Assembly: GCA_049587755.1 (NCBI GenBank)
Contig: JBAVEN010000014.1
Location: 55,922-119,921, forward strand
Length of the DNA stretch: 64,000 nucleotides
From: Bog-375 sp049587755
GTDB taxonomy: Bacteria; Acidobacteriota; Terriglobia; Bryobacterales; Bryobacteraceae
Direction of reading: 5' to 3'
In this document: in pieces, positions 1-7,922 of the stretch
How positions within the stretch are numbered: position 1 is the stretch's first letter
Layout of the letters: the number at the start of each line of letters is the position of its first letter
Program-made: the position numbers and the translations under genes
Notes under the pieces: generated by a model
Told to the model about the DNA's origin: nothing
The model's database searches: none
What the model saw: the letters and a program-made list of their open reading frames with translations, nothing else

Positions 1-64
1 TTCGCGTTTTCGTCCGCCCCGCGGTTAGCAGCTTTGGGAATCCGCCGTACTGAGAGGAGCGCGC

Positions 65-355
65 ATGGCCACAGAGAACACGATCAGCGGGGCCTGTCTG
101 CACGCCTTGCGGGATATGGTTGAATTGCAGATGTACCTGGTGGCCCAACCGCCGAATAAACCTTGGCCCATGTCTCCCCGCAGTACCAAGGGACAGCGCA
201 AAGCAAGGAAACCGTACCGGAACCCGATTGAGGCGAACGCAGTGATTGAACTCCTCGAAAGGGGATTGCTCGAAGCCACCTCGAATCGAACGTTCGTCGT
301 CAGCAAGTCTGGGTATCAGTTCTACGAGCGAGAGGTGAAACGGATCTCGGCTTGA
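65..355 (+). CDS. Hypothetical protein, 96 aa
   Basis: I do not recognise a family. The ATG at 65 follows a good ribosome site (GAGAGGAG, 52-59). The product is soluble, with no signal peptide or membrane segment. It has a basic middle (around residues 38-55) and a C-terminal half with helix-like stretches (AVIELLERGLLEA) followed by a short beta-like end, faintly like a small winged-helix C-terminus. It stands alone upstream of a tRNA on the other strand. Codon use resembles its neighbours, so it is probably a real gene, but no function can be given. Confidence 0.5.
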   Translation: MATENTISGACLHALRDMVELQMYLVAQPPNKPWPMSPRSTKGQRKARKPYRNPIEANAVIELLERGLLEATSNRTFVVSKSGYQFYEREVKRISA

Positions 356-439
356 TCGTCGTCGACAGTCGCCAGCTCGAGGCGTCGATTTCCGCCAGCG
401 CGTAGCGCCGGCCACCTCCGATTGCGGTCTTGGAATTCT

Positions 440-526
440 TGGTGCGGATGAGAGGACTTGAACCTCCACGGAGTTGCCCCCACTAGAACCTGAATCTAGC
501 GCGTCTGCCAATTCCGCCACATCCGC
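440..526 (-). tRNA. tRNA-Leu(CAG)
   Basis: Read on the minus strand, the acceptor arm GCGGATG pairs with CATCCGC and is followed by an encoded ACCA end. The anticodon stem CTAGA/TCTAG encloses the loop TTCAGGT, giving anticodon CAG. The long variable arm (about 15 nt) and total length of 87 nt are typical of a class II leucine tRNA. The T-arm has the usual GGTTCAAGTCC form. A sigma70-like promoter lies just upstream. Confidence 0.95.
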
Positions 527-544
527 ACACGGGCGGGAAACTTC

Positions 545-573
545 ATTTTTCCAGACCGGGCCCAAAGAGTCAA
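545..573 (-). promoter_or_regulatory. Sigma70-like promoter of tRNA-Leu
   Basis: On the minus strand, TTGACT (568-573) is followed after 17 bases by AAAAAT (545-550). The predicted start is near 538, about 12 bases before the mature tRNA 5' end. The -35 matches 5 of 6 and the -10 matches 4 of 6 consensus bases. Confidence 0.55.
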
Positions 574-640
574 CTTCGGGGCTCGTGTGTTTCCGGCGCG
601 ACAGCCGGCACATTGCACTTTGCGGAGCGGAAGGACGGAG

Positions 641-665
641 CCGCTCGCCTCAGGCGAGGGAGCGG
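641..665 (-). terminator. Hairpin downstream of the 693-1025 gene
   Basis: An inverted repeat CTCGCCT/AGGCGAG (644-650, 652-658) lies about 30 bases past the stop of the secreted-protein gene at 693, with partly matching flanks. There is no clear T-tract, so this is a candidate terminator or RNA-stabilising hairpin. Confidence 0.4.
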
Positions 666-692
666 TGCAATCAGCCGGCGAGGACGGGCTCG

Positions 693-1025
693 CTAGTTGC
701 TGAATTCGAGCGTTGTGCGGGAACCGCCCAGTGCGATCGACTGCAGCACTTCGGAACCCTTCTGATTGGCCATGGTCACCGCGGTCTGCTCGTTCTTGCG
801 CTTGCTGTTGTCGAGCTTCACGGGCGCGGTGTAGGTCTTGCCGTTGCTGGCGTCCGTAAAGGTGGCGGTGTTGTTTTTCACCTTCAATGTGTACGACCCA
901 GCCTTCAGATGTACGGGGCCGGCTTTCACGGCATTGTCCAAAGCTATGTCATAAGACTTGGCACTGGCGACGGTAAGGCTGGCTAACGCCAGGATGCCAA
1001 CGGACAACAAAGACTTCGTAGTCAT
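693..1025 (-). CDS. Small secreted protein, paralogue A
   Basis: This 110-aa protein starts with a clear signal peptide (residues 1-22, cleavage after ASA). The mature part of about 88 residues is predicted beta-rich, with a shared motif NGKTYTAPVKLDN in the middle and an LGGSRTTLEF end. It is about 60% identical by eye to the product of 1291-1623, so the two are tandem duplicates. The start is supported by GAGAGGAG about 8 bases upstream. Similar small signal-peptide proteins are common in acidobacteria, but I know of no assigned function. It is probably exported to the periplasm. No cysteines or metal motifs are visible in the mature region. Confidence 0.75.
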   Translation of the reverse strand: MTTKSLLSVGILALASLTVASAKSYDIALDNAVKAGPVHLKAGSYTLKVKNNTATFTDASNGKTYTAPVKLDNSKRKNEQTAVTMANQKGSEVLQSIALGGSRTTLEFSN

Positions 1026-1180
1026 TGAATACTCCTCTCAAAATCGGTGCGGATTCGCTCTTGCGCCGGCGTCCCTCTGTTCGAGCCGGCCGTGCGATTC
1101 GTTTTTGCTCAACTTTCACTTACTGAGACGCACGGCGGCGCGAAACGATAGCCCCACTCCCATCGGCGTCGACCGGTACA

Positions 1181-1205
1181 GGCGGCAATTTACATTGGCA
1201 ATCGC
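1181..1205 (-). promoter_or_regulatory. Conserved upstream block, copy 1
   Basis: A 25-bp segment about 155 bases upstream of paralogue A recurs with one mismatch at 1787-1811 upstream of paralogue B. On the minus strand it contains TTGCCA, a possible -35, but no convincing -10 at the right distance. It is either a shared promoter/operator or a relic of the duplication. Confidence 0.45.
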
Positions 1206-1240
1206 GCTGCACCCGAGCCCGGCCAGGCCGTGATCGCAGA

Positions 1241-1266
1241 GCCGCTCCACGTGACCAAGGAGCGGC
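1241..1266 (-). terminator. Hairpin downstream of the 1291-1623 gene
   Basis: An 8-bp perfect stem, GCCGCTCC/GGAGCGGC, with a 10-nt loop lies about 25 bases past the stop of paralogue B. It sits where the corresponding hairpin of paralogue A sits. There is no strong U-tract, so it is a candidate terminator only. Confidence 0.4.
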
Positions 1267-1290
1267 CCGGCCATTGTGAGTATATATTCG

Positions 1291-1623
1291 CTAGTCGTTG
1301 AATTCGAGCGTGGTTGTGGACCCGCCCAGCCTGATCGACCGCAGCACTTCGCTGCCATTCTCGGTCGCCGTGCGCACGGCGGTCGCATCGTGCTTGGCCC
1401 CATCGTTATCCAGCTTGACCGGGGCGGTGTAGGTCTTACCGTTGCTAATGGCGGTGAAGATAGCGGTGTCCCCCTTCACCTTTACGGTGTACGTTCCCGG
1501 CTTGAGCTGGACGGAGCCTACCTTCACCGGGCTGTCCAGAAGGATGTCGTAAGATTTAGCGTTGGCCGCGGTAAAGCTGCCCAACGCCAGGACGGCGGCG
1601 CACAACAAGGACTTCGTAGTCAT
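1291..1623 (-). CDS. Small secreted protein, paralogue B
   Basis: This 110-aa paralogue of the 693-1025 product has the same length and signal peptide plan (MTTKSLL start, cleavage after ANA), and the same NGKTYTAPVKLDN core. Differences are spread over the whole mature part, so the duplication is not recent, yet the upstream block is nearly unchanged. The ribosome site AAAGGAGC precedes the ATG. It is probably periplasmic, with function unknown. Its own upstream region and downstream hairpin suggest that each copy is transcribed separately. Confidence 0.75.
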   Translation of the reverse strand: MTTKSLLCAAVLALGSFTAANAKSYDILLDSPVKVGSVQLKPGTYTVKVKGDTAIFTAISNGKTYTAPVKLDNDGAKHDATAVRTATENGSEVLRSIRLGGSTTTLEFND

Positions 1624-1786
1624 ACAGAGCTCCTTTTTTCGTTGGATCGAGATTGTGTCGTTGAGCCGAAGCCGGCCGCTGCGCGGCCTCTTCCCTGCGA
1701 TTCGTTTTTCGTCCGGCTCGTTACCATAACAGACGCCTGGCGCCGCGCAAAGATAGCTTGTCGGCCCACGCCTGTCGAGCTACGCG

Positions 1787-1811
1787 GGCGGCATTTTACA
1801 TTGGCAATCGC
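1787..1811 (-). promoter_or_regulatory. Conserved upstream block, copy 2
   Basis: This is 24/25 identical to 1181-1205 and lies at nearly the same distance (about 164 bases) from the start of paralogue B. Such conservation, next to proteins that have diverged, points to a regulatory role. Confidence 0.45.
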
Positions 1812-1863
1812 AGCCGCGCCCGGAGCCCGCGCCCCGCTTGATCGGCTATCGTAGGAAGAGCCA

Positions 1864-2469
1864 ATGTATCGAGCCGTCCTGTTGGACCTGGGCAGAGTCC
1901 TGATCCACTTCGATTTCGCCGCCGGGTATCGCGCGCTGGAGAATCTGTGTCCGTATGCGGAGGCCGAAATCCGCCGGCGCATCGCAGCCACTGACCTGGC
2001 TGTCCGTTTCGAAACCGGCCTAATGGAGCCGCGCGACTTTCACGCCCAGCTCTGCGCCCTGCTGGAACTAAATGTGGATTACGAACGCTTCTGCGATATT
2101 TGGAACTCGATCTTCCGCGACGTGCTGGTGCCGGAGAGCATGGTCGAAGGTCTGGCACATTGCTACCGCCTGGTGCTGGTCTCCAACACCAACCAGATCC
2201 ATTTCGAAATGGTGCAGCAACGGTACCCGGTGCTCCGGCATTTCCACCACCTGGCGCTTTCCTATCGGGTGAAAGCCATGAAACCGCGCCCCGAGATTTT
2301 CCTCGAGGCCGTGCGCCTAGCCGGCTGCCGCGCGGACGAATGCTTTTACGCTGACGACATCCCGGCTTTTGCCGAAGCCGCGCGAAAGCTGGGCGTCGAT
2401 GCCGTAACCTTTGAATCCGCGGCGCAACTCTCCACCGAGATGCGCCGGCGCAGCATTGCTTGGGAGTGA
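1864..2469 (+). CDS. HAD-superfamily phosphatase, YihX-like
   Basis: A 201-aa haloacid-dehalogenase-family hydrolase. Motif I is DLGRV (from D9), where the usual second Asp is Gly, as in the YihX glucose-1-phosphatase branch (DLGNV). Motif II is VLVSNTN (about 105-111), the motif III lysine lies in VKAMKPRPE, and motif IV is YADD. The helical cap is inserted after motif I. Length fits YihX (about 200 aa). It probably dephosphorylates a small sugar phosphate in the cytoplasm, but the substrate cannot be read from sequence. Changed second Asp: since this residue is the usual acid/base, catalysis may be slow or differently organised. It converges on the MerR gene across a short hairpin. Confidence 0.8.
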   Translation: MYRAVLLDLGRVLIHFDFAAGYRALENLCPYAEAEIRRRIAATDLAVRFETGLMEPRDFHAQLCALLELNVDYERFCDIWNSIFRDVLVPESMVEGLAHCYRLVLVSNTNQIHFEMVQQRYPVLRHFHHLALSYRVKAMKPRPEIFLEAVRLAGCRADECFYADDIPAFAEAARKLGVDAVTFESAAQLSTEMRRRSIAWE

Positions 2470-2496
2470 ACGCGCTGGCGAACCTGCACTTTCCAA

Positions 2497-2522
2497 ACGC
2501 GCGCCCCCACGCGGGAGCGCGT
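2497..2522. terminator. Bidirectional hairpin between convergent genes
   Basis: An imperfect inverted repeat (outer arms ACGCGC/GCGCGT, inner CCCC/GGG) lies between the stops of the convergent HAD (2469) and MerR (2540) genes, where a shared terminator is expected. No T-tract is present. Confidence 0.4.
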
Positions 2523-2539
2523 GATCGGATGCGGAGTTG

Positions 2540-3043
2540 CTAAATAGCGCGGGTTTTGCGCGCCACGCCGGCGGTTTCGGATTTCGCCGGCTTGCGTTCG
2601 GCCGCTGTTCCTAACCGCTTCACCTGGTCGGTGACGCATACCAGGAACATGGGCTGGCGCGCGTTCTTGAGCAAGCTGATCACCCGGTTGGGCGCGTCTT
2701 CGAGGTAAATGTTCTTGCCGTCGGTGAGCAAATGCATGTCGGAGGACGCACCCAGGGCCTCGCTCAGCCGCTTGCCCATATCCTTTTCCAGGAAGCGCAG
2801 CACGCGGCGGATCTTCTGCAGCGAAAACCCCTTCCGCCGGAGCTCGGCGATCACCGAGATCTCCAGCACTTCCTCTGCGGCATAAATCCGCTTGTGGCCA
2901 TCCTGCCGCGGCGAGACAACATTACGTTCGTCCCACCACTGCAACTGCCGTAGGCTCACGCCGCAGATACGCGCCACCTGGATGCTGTTATAACCTTCGG
3001 CTTCCGTCGGCGCCGCCGGCCGGAGCCTTCTCGCTCTAAACAT
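2540..3043 (-). CDS. MerR-family transcriptional regulator
   Basis: A 167-aa protein with an N-terminal MerR winged helix: YNSIQVARICGVSLRQLQWW (about 18-37) is the helix-turn-helix and HKRIYAAEEV the wing. It is followed by a helix with FSLQKIRRVLRFLEKD, the usual start of the dimerisation coiled coil. The C-terminal part carries no obvious Cys-rich metal site, so it is not a classical metal sensor. The tail is basic and probably disordered. It is a DNA-binding regulator of unknown signal. A near-consensus promoter lies 43 bases upstream, and the kinase-like gene is divergent from it, so it may control that gene as well as its own. Confidence 0.8.
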   Translation of the reverse strand: MFRARRLRPAAPTEAEGYNSIQVARICGVSLRQLQWWDERNVVSPRQDGHKRIYAAEEVLEISVIAELRRKGFSLQKIRRVLRFLEKDMGKRLSEALGASSDMHLLTDGKNIYLEDAPNRVISLLKNARQPMFLVCVTDQVKRLGTAAERKPAKSETAGVARKTRAI

Positions 3044-3085
3044 TTCGCGCCACTTCCGTTAGGAATAAAATTGATACCATTCTGG

Positions 3086-3113
3086 ATTGTACATGGCGCA
3101 CCGCCCCTGTCAA
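3086..3113 (-). promoter_or_regulatory. Promoter of the MerR-family gene
   Basis: On the minus strand, TTGACA (3108-3113) and TACAAT (3086-3091) are separated by 16 bases. The -35 is perfect and the -10 matches 5 of 6. The predicted start is near 3079, about 36 bases from the MerR ATG. Confidence 0.7.
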
Positions 3114-3261
3114 TAGGGAGTTCGCAGACCGCGCGAAATTCAGCAGATCGAGAACCGCCGGTCCGGCGGAAATCCGCCCCCCCCGGCGCCGATCTTTGTT
3201 GAGCAACGTGCCCGCTTGGTCCTGGGACCGTACCATACGCTAAGTTAACACCGGTAGCATC

Positions 3262-3312
3262 ATGCAAGTTGCATCTCGTTGAATTGTCATCCTGATAGGC
3301 GGATACTAGAAT
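3262..3312 (+). promoter_or_regulatory. Promoter and operator-like palindrome of the kinase-like gene
   Basis: TTGTCA (3284-3289), 17 bases, then TAGAAT (3307-3312) form a good sigma70 promoter (5/6 and 5/6), about 60 bases before the ATG at 3375. The 13-bp palindrome ATGCAAGTTGCAT (3262-3274) ends 9 bases upstream of the -35, a usual position for an activator site. The rest of the 3114-3261 stretch holds nothing I recognise. Confidence 0.6.
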
Positions 3313-3374
3313 GCTGTGTGCAGGCCCAAGCCCAGTACTTTTGCCCATCGAATTGACGCAGCCGGAGATTCCGT

Positions 3375-5867
3375 ATGAGCGACCTCCCCGAGAGAGGAAG
3401 CGATTTACTGACCGGCCAACCTGCGCATGGCGAGCTTCTGGCTGAGTTGCTACAGGCTGGCCCGCTGGAACCGGAACTCGCGCTCCGCTATGCGGTCGCC
3501 ATTGGCAAGGCACTGGGCCGGGCGCACGAGGCCGGCGTGGTCCACGGCAGTCTTTCGCCCTGGTCGATCGTAATCGGCGAGCTCGGACCGACCATCTTGC
3601 AGCCGGTGGCGCAGGATTCGCACGCCCAAGCCTACACCTCGCCGGAACGGATTCGCGGCCAGCCGGCCGACTGGCGGAGCGACGTGTTCGCTTATGGGGC
3701 TGTGCTGTATGAAATGGCGGCCGGCCGGCCCCCGTTTGCCGGCGATCCCGCCGCCGTGCGGAAGGCGATCCTGGACGAATCTCCGCCCAGCCTGCTGGCG
3801 ACATCGCCGGTCCTGGCGGCCATGGAACGGGTGATCGCCGACTGTCTGAACAAGGATCCTTTGCGGCGGCGCCAGCGCATGCAGAACGTGGTCACGGAGT
3901 TGAAGCTGGCGGTGCAATCTGTGGCGATCGCCGCCCCCAGGCGCGCCCGGCCAGCCGCTCCGGCTGCACCCATCGCGCCCAAGACGGCGCCCGTCGGACG
4001 CGCCAGCGACACCTACTGGCTGAATGTCTTTAGCGGCGAGCAGGCCGTCCGCCGTGCCAACCGCATGCGGCTGCTCGGCCTCGCCGCGGCACTCATGGCT
4101 GTCGCGGCCGCCGGCCTGTTCGCGGGCAAGCTGGTCTTCCACCGGCGCACGGCCAGTCCTGTTCTGAAATTCGACATTTCATTGGAGGGGAAATCGGGCT
4201 TCGCCAGCGGCGCCGCCATCTCGCCCGACGGCCGCTACCTCACTTTCGCCGCGAACAACCAAGAAGGCCGCCGCGTGCTCTGGCTTCGCGCCCTCGATGA
4301 CATGCATGCCAGAGTCATTCCCGACACGGAGGATGCCACGGCTCCCTTCTGGTCCGCCGACGGCCGGGCCATCGGCTATTTCGCCCGCCGCTCGTTGAAA
4401 ACCTGGATCGTGCAGGTGGCTGCTGACGGCAGCACCAGCGGTCAGTCGCGAGTGCTCTGTCCCACCGACGACGTCTCGGGCGGCGGAACCTGGAATGCCG
4501 CCGGGACGATTGTGTTTTCTCCCAGCCTTAGCGGCGGTCTTTACCGCATTTCCGCCAGCGGCGCCGATCCGCAGCTTCTCTTGCCGCTGGATGCAGCCAA
4601 AGAGCATCGCTCTTATCGCTGGCCTCATTTTCTGCCCGACGGCAGGCACTTCACTTTTTTCGTTCTCGGCGCCGCCGAAAAGGCCGACGGCGTTTATGTG
4701 GGCGATCTCGACACCAAGGAGAGCCATCTGCTGTTTGCCTCCCAAACCGATGCCGTTTACTCCGGAGATCCGGACGCTAACCCAGCCAAGTTCGGCTACC
4801 TGCTTTTCGTTCAGGATGGCGATCTGTACACACAGGGATTCAACCCCTCGATTCTCGAAGTGGAGGGCCAACCGGCTGTCTTTCTCCGCGGTGTGGGCTC
4901 GGTCGAGACTCTCTCGTTGGCGCCGCTCTCGGCTTCCGCCACCGGCTTGCTGGTCTATCAGACCATCAGGCCGCCCACCCACCAACTAGCATGGATGGAT
5001 CGCGACGGAAAGCCGACGGGGCTGCTGGGTGAGCCCGGAGAGTGGGGTCTGCCGCGGATCGCGCCGGATGGCAGACGGGTCGTCTCCAGCAGGCTGGCGC
5101 CTGATCGCCATCGGTGGGAGCTGTGGCTGTTCGACGAAGACAGGATGTCGCCGCTGGTTTCGATTTCCGGAGCCGATGCGCGCTCTCCGGTCTGGTCTCC
5201 CGATGGGACACGGGTCGCCTTTACCAGCAATCCCAGCGCGCTTTATGATATTTACGTGAAGACGGTAAGCGCGCCTTCCCCAAGCGAGCCCCTGCTCCAT
5301 AGCGAGTACACGAAGTATCTCACCGATTGGTCGCGTGACGGCCGTTATCTCCTGTTCAGCTCATTTTCCACGGCGGGCACTTCCTCCGATGTTTGGGCAT
5401 ACTCGCTCGGCGATCACCGTGGCGGCCCGGCGGTCGAAACATCACACTCCGCAGGCTATCCCGCACTTTCGCCCAACGGCCGCTGGCTGGCATATCAATC
5501 CGACGCATCCGGCCGGGATGAAATCTACGTGCAGGCGTTCGACGGCATTTCGGTCGAGAACAAACACCGCTGGCAAGTTTCGGCCGGCGGTGGCCGGTTG
5601 CCGCGTTGGCGCGTCGACGGCCGGGAGTTGTTCTACCTGGCGGCTCCGGACAGCCTCATGTCGGCTGCCACTTCTACCACAAGCGGAGATTTTACCTTCG
5701 AGCCTCCGCATAAATTATTCGAGATGCGCGCCATCCCGCAGAGGCCTGACTTGTACGATGTGTCGCCCGACGGCCAGCGATTGCTGGTGAATCTACCTTA
5801 CGAGTGGACCGATCCTGCGCCGATTACGGTGATGACCAACTGGACGCAAAAGCTATCCAGCCAATGA
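3375..5867 (+). CDS. Pseudokinase-TolB propeller membrane protein
   Basis: This 830-aa protein combines a degenerate Ser/Thr kinase C-lobe (about 1-185), one membrane helix (about 231-252) and a C-terminal WD40-like/TolB beta-propeller (about 265-830) with repeated SPDGRYL-type motifs. It belongs to an acidobacterial family of PknB-like kinases with extracytoplasmic propellers. Here the kinase half lacks the N-lobe with its glycine loop and ATP lysine. The HRDLKPxN catalytic loop reads HGSLSPWSI (57-65), so the catalytic Asp is gone. No DFG motif is seen. The later SPE and RSDVFAYGAVLYEMAAGRPPF (89-121) motifs are intact, which marks the kinase origin. It therefore cannot phosphorylate by the usual mechanism and is probably a sensor or scaffold, with the propeller outside and the pseudokinase inside. 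Confidence 0.85.
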   Translation: MSDLPERGSDLLTGQPAHGELLAELLQAGPLEPELALRYAVAIGKALGRAHEAGVVHGSLSPWSIVIGELGPTILQPVAQDSHAQAYTSPERIRGQPADWRSDVFAYGAVLYEMAAGRPPFAGDPAAVRKAILDESPPSLLATSPVLAAMERVIADCLNKDPLRRRQRMQNVVTELKLAVQSVAIAAPRRARPAAPAAPIAPKTAPVGRASDTYWLNVFSGEQAVRRANRMRLLGLAAALMAVAAAGLFAGKLVFHRRTASPVLKFDISLEGKSGFASGAAISPDGRYLTFAANNQEGRRVLWLRALDDMHARVIPDTEDATAPFWSADGRAIGYFARRSLKTWIVQVAADGSTSGQSRVLCPTDDVSGGGTWNAAGTIVFSPSLSGGLYRISASGADPQLLLPLDAAKEHRSYRWPHFLPDGRHFTFFVLGAAEKADGVYVGDLDTKESHLLFASQTDAVYSGDPDANPAKFGYLLFVQDGDLYTQGFNPSILEVEGQPAVFLRGVGSVETLSLAPLSASATGLLVYQTIRPPTHQLAWMDRDGKPTGLLGEPGEWGLPRIAPDGRRVVSSRLAPDRHRWELWLFDEDRMSPLVSISGADARSPVWSPDGTRVAFTSNPSALYDIYVKTVSAPSPSEPLLHSEYTKYLTDWSRDGRYLLFSSFSTAGTSSDVWAYSLGDHRGGPAVETSHSAGYPALSPNGRWLAYQSDASGRDEIYVQAFDGISVENKHRWQVSAGGGRLPRWRVDGRELFYLAAPDSLMSAATSTTSGDFTFEPPHKLFEMRAIPQRPDLYDVSPDGQRLLVNLPYEWTDPAPITVMTNWTQKLSSQ

Positions 5868-5974
5868 CATCGGGTAGGCACAAGCTGACGGTCAGTAACC
5901 CGCGTGCAATAATTACATAACGAAAGAGGGAGTATTGTCCAGGACCATTGGCCATCTGCAACAAACAGAGGCGT

Positions 5975-6003
5975 TTGGCGAATGGGCCGCGGCTTGCTAT
6001 AAT
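5975..6003 (+). promoter_or_regulatory. Promoter of the OmpA-like lipoprotein gene
   Basis: TTGGCG (5975-5980) is followed after 17 bases by a perfect TATAAT (5998-6003). The ATG at 6018 lies only 15 bases past the -10, so the 5' leader would be very short and the transcript nearly leaderless. Confidence 0.6.
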
Positions 6004-6017
6004 GCACCGCGAGGTTT

Positions 6018-6803
6018 ATGACAACTATGAAAGCTCCCCTAGCTGCCGCCGTCATCGCAGCAGGCGCGTTGCTCGCCACTGGCTGCGCAACCAAGAAATA
6101 CGTACAAGCCACCGAGGCCCCGATCCAGGCCAAGGCTGATCAGGCCAGCCAACAGGGCGCTCAAAATACTCAGCAAATCAAGACGACTCAAGACCAATTG
6201 AAGGAACTGGACGACAAGACCGCGAATGGCATTGACCGGGCCAATGAACGGGCCGGCGCCGCCGAGCATGACGCGCTGGAAGCCACCAACCACGCCAACG
6301 ATGCCGCCAAACAAGCCACAGTAGCCACGCAGAAGAGCGATCAGAACGCCGCGGCGTTGGGCAGCCTCCGCGACTCGGTGGCCAGCCTCGACGACTACCA
6401 GGTGCAGACCACAACCACGGTGATGTTTGGCATCAACCGTGACCGCCTGACGGCGGAGGCCCAGGCCAAGCTGGACCAACTGGCGCACGATATCCAGGGC
6501 AACAAGCGGTTCTTTGTCGCGGTGGAAGGTTTCACTGACCGCACCGGTCCGCGGGAATACAACGAAGCGCTCAGCCGGCGCCGGGCCGACGCCGTAGTGG
6601 CGTACCTGGTTTCCAAACACGACGTTCCGGTTTACCGCATCCAGGTTGTCGGGTTGGGTCCTGACAAGCCGGTGGACGAGGCCCACACCGCCGCAGCGCG
6701 CGCCAAGAACCGCCGCGTGGAGGTAAGAGTTTTCACTGCGCCCACGGTGTCCGTCGGCACCGCCGCGCCCTCCGCTTCGGCAGAGGTGCCCGCCGGTAAA
6801 TAA
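6018..6803 (+). CDS. OmpA-family peptidoglycan-binding lipoprotein
   Basis: A 261-aa protein with a lipoprotein signal (lipobox LATGC, Cys23). It continues into a long Ala/Gln/Asp-rich helical stretch (about 25-125) with Lpp-like heptads, and ends in an OmpA C-terminal domain (about 135-240). In that domain, EGFTDRTGPREYNEALSRRR and the later NRRVEV carry the Asp and Arg that bind diaminopimelate in Pal/OmpA. It probably anchors the outer membrane to peptidoglycan, like Pal, with the coiled coil spanning periplasmic distance. It is a single gene with its own promoter and a strong hairpin downstream. Not part of a tol-pal cluster here, so I give no symbol. Confidence 0.85.
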   Translation: MTTMKAPLAAAVIAAGALLATGCATKKYVQATEAPIQAKADQASQQGAQNTQQIKTTQDQLKELDDKTANGIDRANERAGAAEHDALEATNHANDAAKQATVATQKSDQNAAALGSLRDSVASLDDYQVQTTTTVMFGINRDRLTAEAQAKLDQLAHDIQGNKRFFVAVEGFTDRTGPREYNEALSRRRADAVVAYLVSKHDVPVYRIQVVGLGPDKPVDEAHTAAARAKNRRVEVRVFTAPTVSVGTAAPSASAEVPAGK

Positions 6804-6847
6804 GGCCAGAGCCAACCGCGTTCCGTAATAACCAAACCGATCGCTCC

Positions 6848-6887
6848 CTCACGGCCGCGGCTCCGCTTGTAGAGCCGCGGCCGTGAG
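6848..6887. terminator. Strong hairpin between convergent genes
   Basis: A perfect 16-bp inverted repeat (arms 6848-6863 and 6872-6887, CTCACGGCCGCGGCTC and its complement) with an 8-nt loop lies between the convergent OmpA-like gene (ends 6803) and the membrane-protein gene (ends 6974). There is no U-tract. It probably serves as a bidirectional terminator or mRNA 3' end. Confidence 0.55.
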
Positions 6888-6973
6888 CCGTTGTCTGCAA
6901 TTGGCGCCTGCCACAGCGCGGCGCCTTGGATGCCCGAGCCGTGGCAGACGCGCGGCGGCGCAACCGGACTGCC

Positions 6974-7708
6974 TCACAACGAGCCGTCGCGTTGACGCAC
7001 GGGCCGGAGGTTGTTGACGTGCGCATTCTCTTCCGTTTGGCGGTGACGCAAGGCCCGCCACCAGACGCAGAAGCGGAACAGGTTGGCGGCAACGATAATT
7101 ACAGCGCCGGCAAGTGCCAGCGGATGTGATCGCGATTGCATCGCCATCTGGCGCAGCGATTCGCCAATGGCCGCCCCGGCGAATTGCACCCCCAGTCCCC
7201 CGGAGAGCATCAGCAGTTGCCGGTCGCGATCCCGCGCCGCCAACAGCGAGGTCCAGAGCACGATGTCCATCAGGGCGCAGGCAAAGTTCAGGTCCCGGAA
7301 CCACGGGGTCAACCACTCTCCCCGTTGGATCGACGGATCGTAGTGCGCCAGAAACGTCCCGCCCGCCACCAGGCAGGCCACCAGAATCAGCGCCACGCGT
7401 GCCACCCGGGCCGAACGAAGGCGGTCGGCAGCCCGGTAAAGGAAGCTGATCACCACCGCGTACAGAAGCAACTGGGTGATCGCTCCGCCGAACCAGAATG
7501 TCACCCAATATGGCAGCCCGGGCGGGTGAAGACCACGCATCGTCTCCAGAGCACTCGGCGTCAGCACCAGAGCGTACACCAATTCCACCACCGAGAACGC
7601 CAGCACAAACGGAAAACGGCGCCAGACGCCACGAAGCAGCGCGGCGACTACCAAGAATTGCAATGGCAGACCAACCGCTAAGAAGAGAATCTGGAGGACG
7701 AGCCGCAT
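6974..7708 (-). CDS. Polytopic membrane protein, unknown function
   Basis: A 244-aa protein with about six to seven hydrophobic helices (around 3-25, 33-50, 68-92, 103-122, 136-157, 165-185 and 195-215) and a basic, hydrophilic C-terminus (RHRQTEENAH onward). No transporter, rhodopsin or enzyme signature stands out. On the minus strand a TAGAAT -10-like hexamer lies about a dozen bases before the ATG, so the transcript may be nearly leaderless. It stands alone, with a terminator hairpin beyond its stop. Acidobacteria have many such orphan membrane proteins. Confidence 0.65.
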   Translation of the reverse strand: MRLVLQILFLAVGLPLQFLVVAALLRGVWRRFPFVLAFSVVELVYALVLTPSALETMRGLHPPGLPYWVTFWFGGAITQLLLYAVVISFLYRAADRLRSARVARVALILVACLVAGGTFLAHYDPSIQRGEWLTPWFRDLNFACALMDIVLWTSLLAARDRDRQLLMLSGGLGVQFAGAAIGESLRQMAMQSRSHPLALAGAVIIVAANLFRFCVWWRALRHRQTEENAHVNNLRPVRQRDGSL

Positions 7709-7922
7709 CCCGAACCTATTCTAAACCCGACTGTGCGAAAACAAGCCGAGATTTCACTGGAGGTACACGGGCCGATAGTGTTAGCCCGCCGCCCTTCGCT
7801 GGCCGGGCTGGCACTTGCTCGCGCCGACCGGTTACGACCTTATTACGTAAGGGTGATACGCGGGTCTGTACCGGTACTTCGGATTCTGGGCAGCCCAGAA
7901 AGCGCAGCGTATAGTTTGGCCG

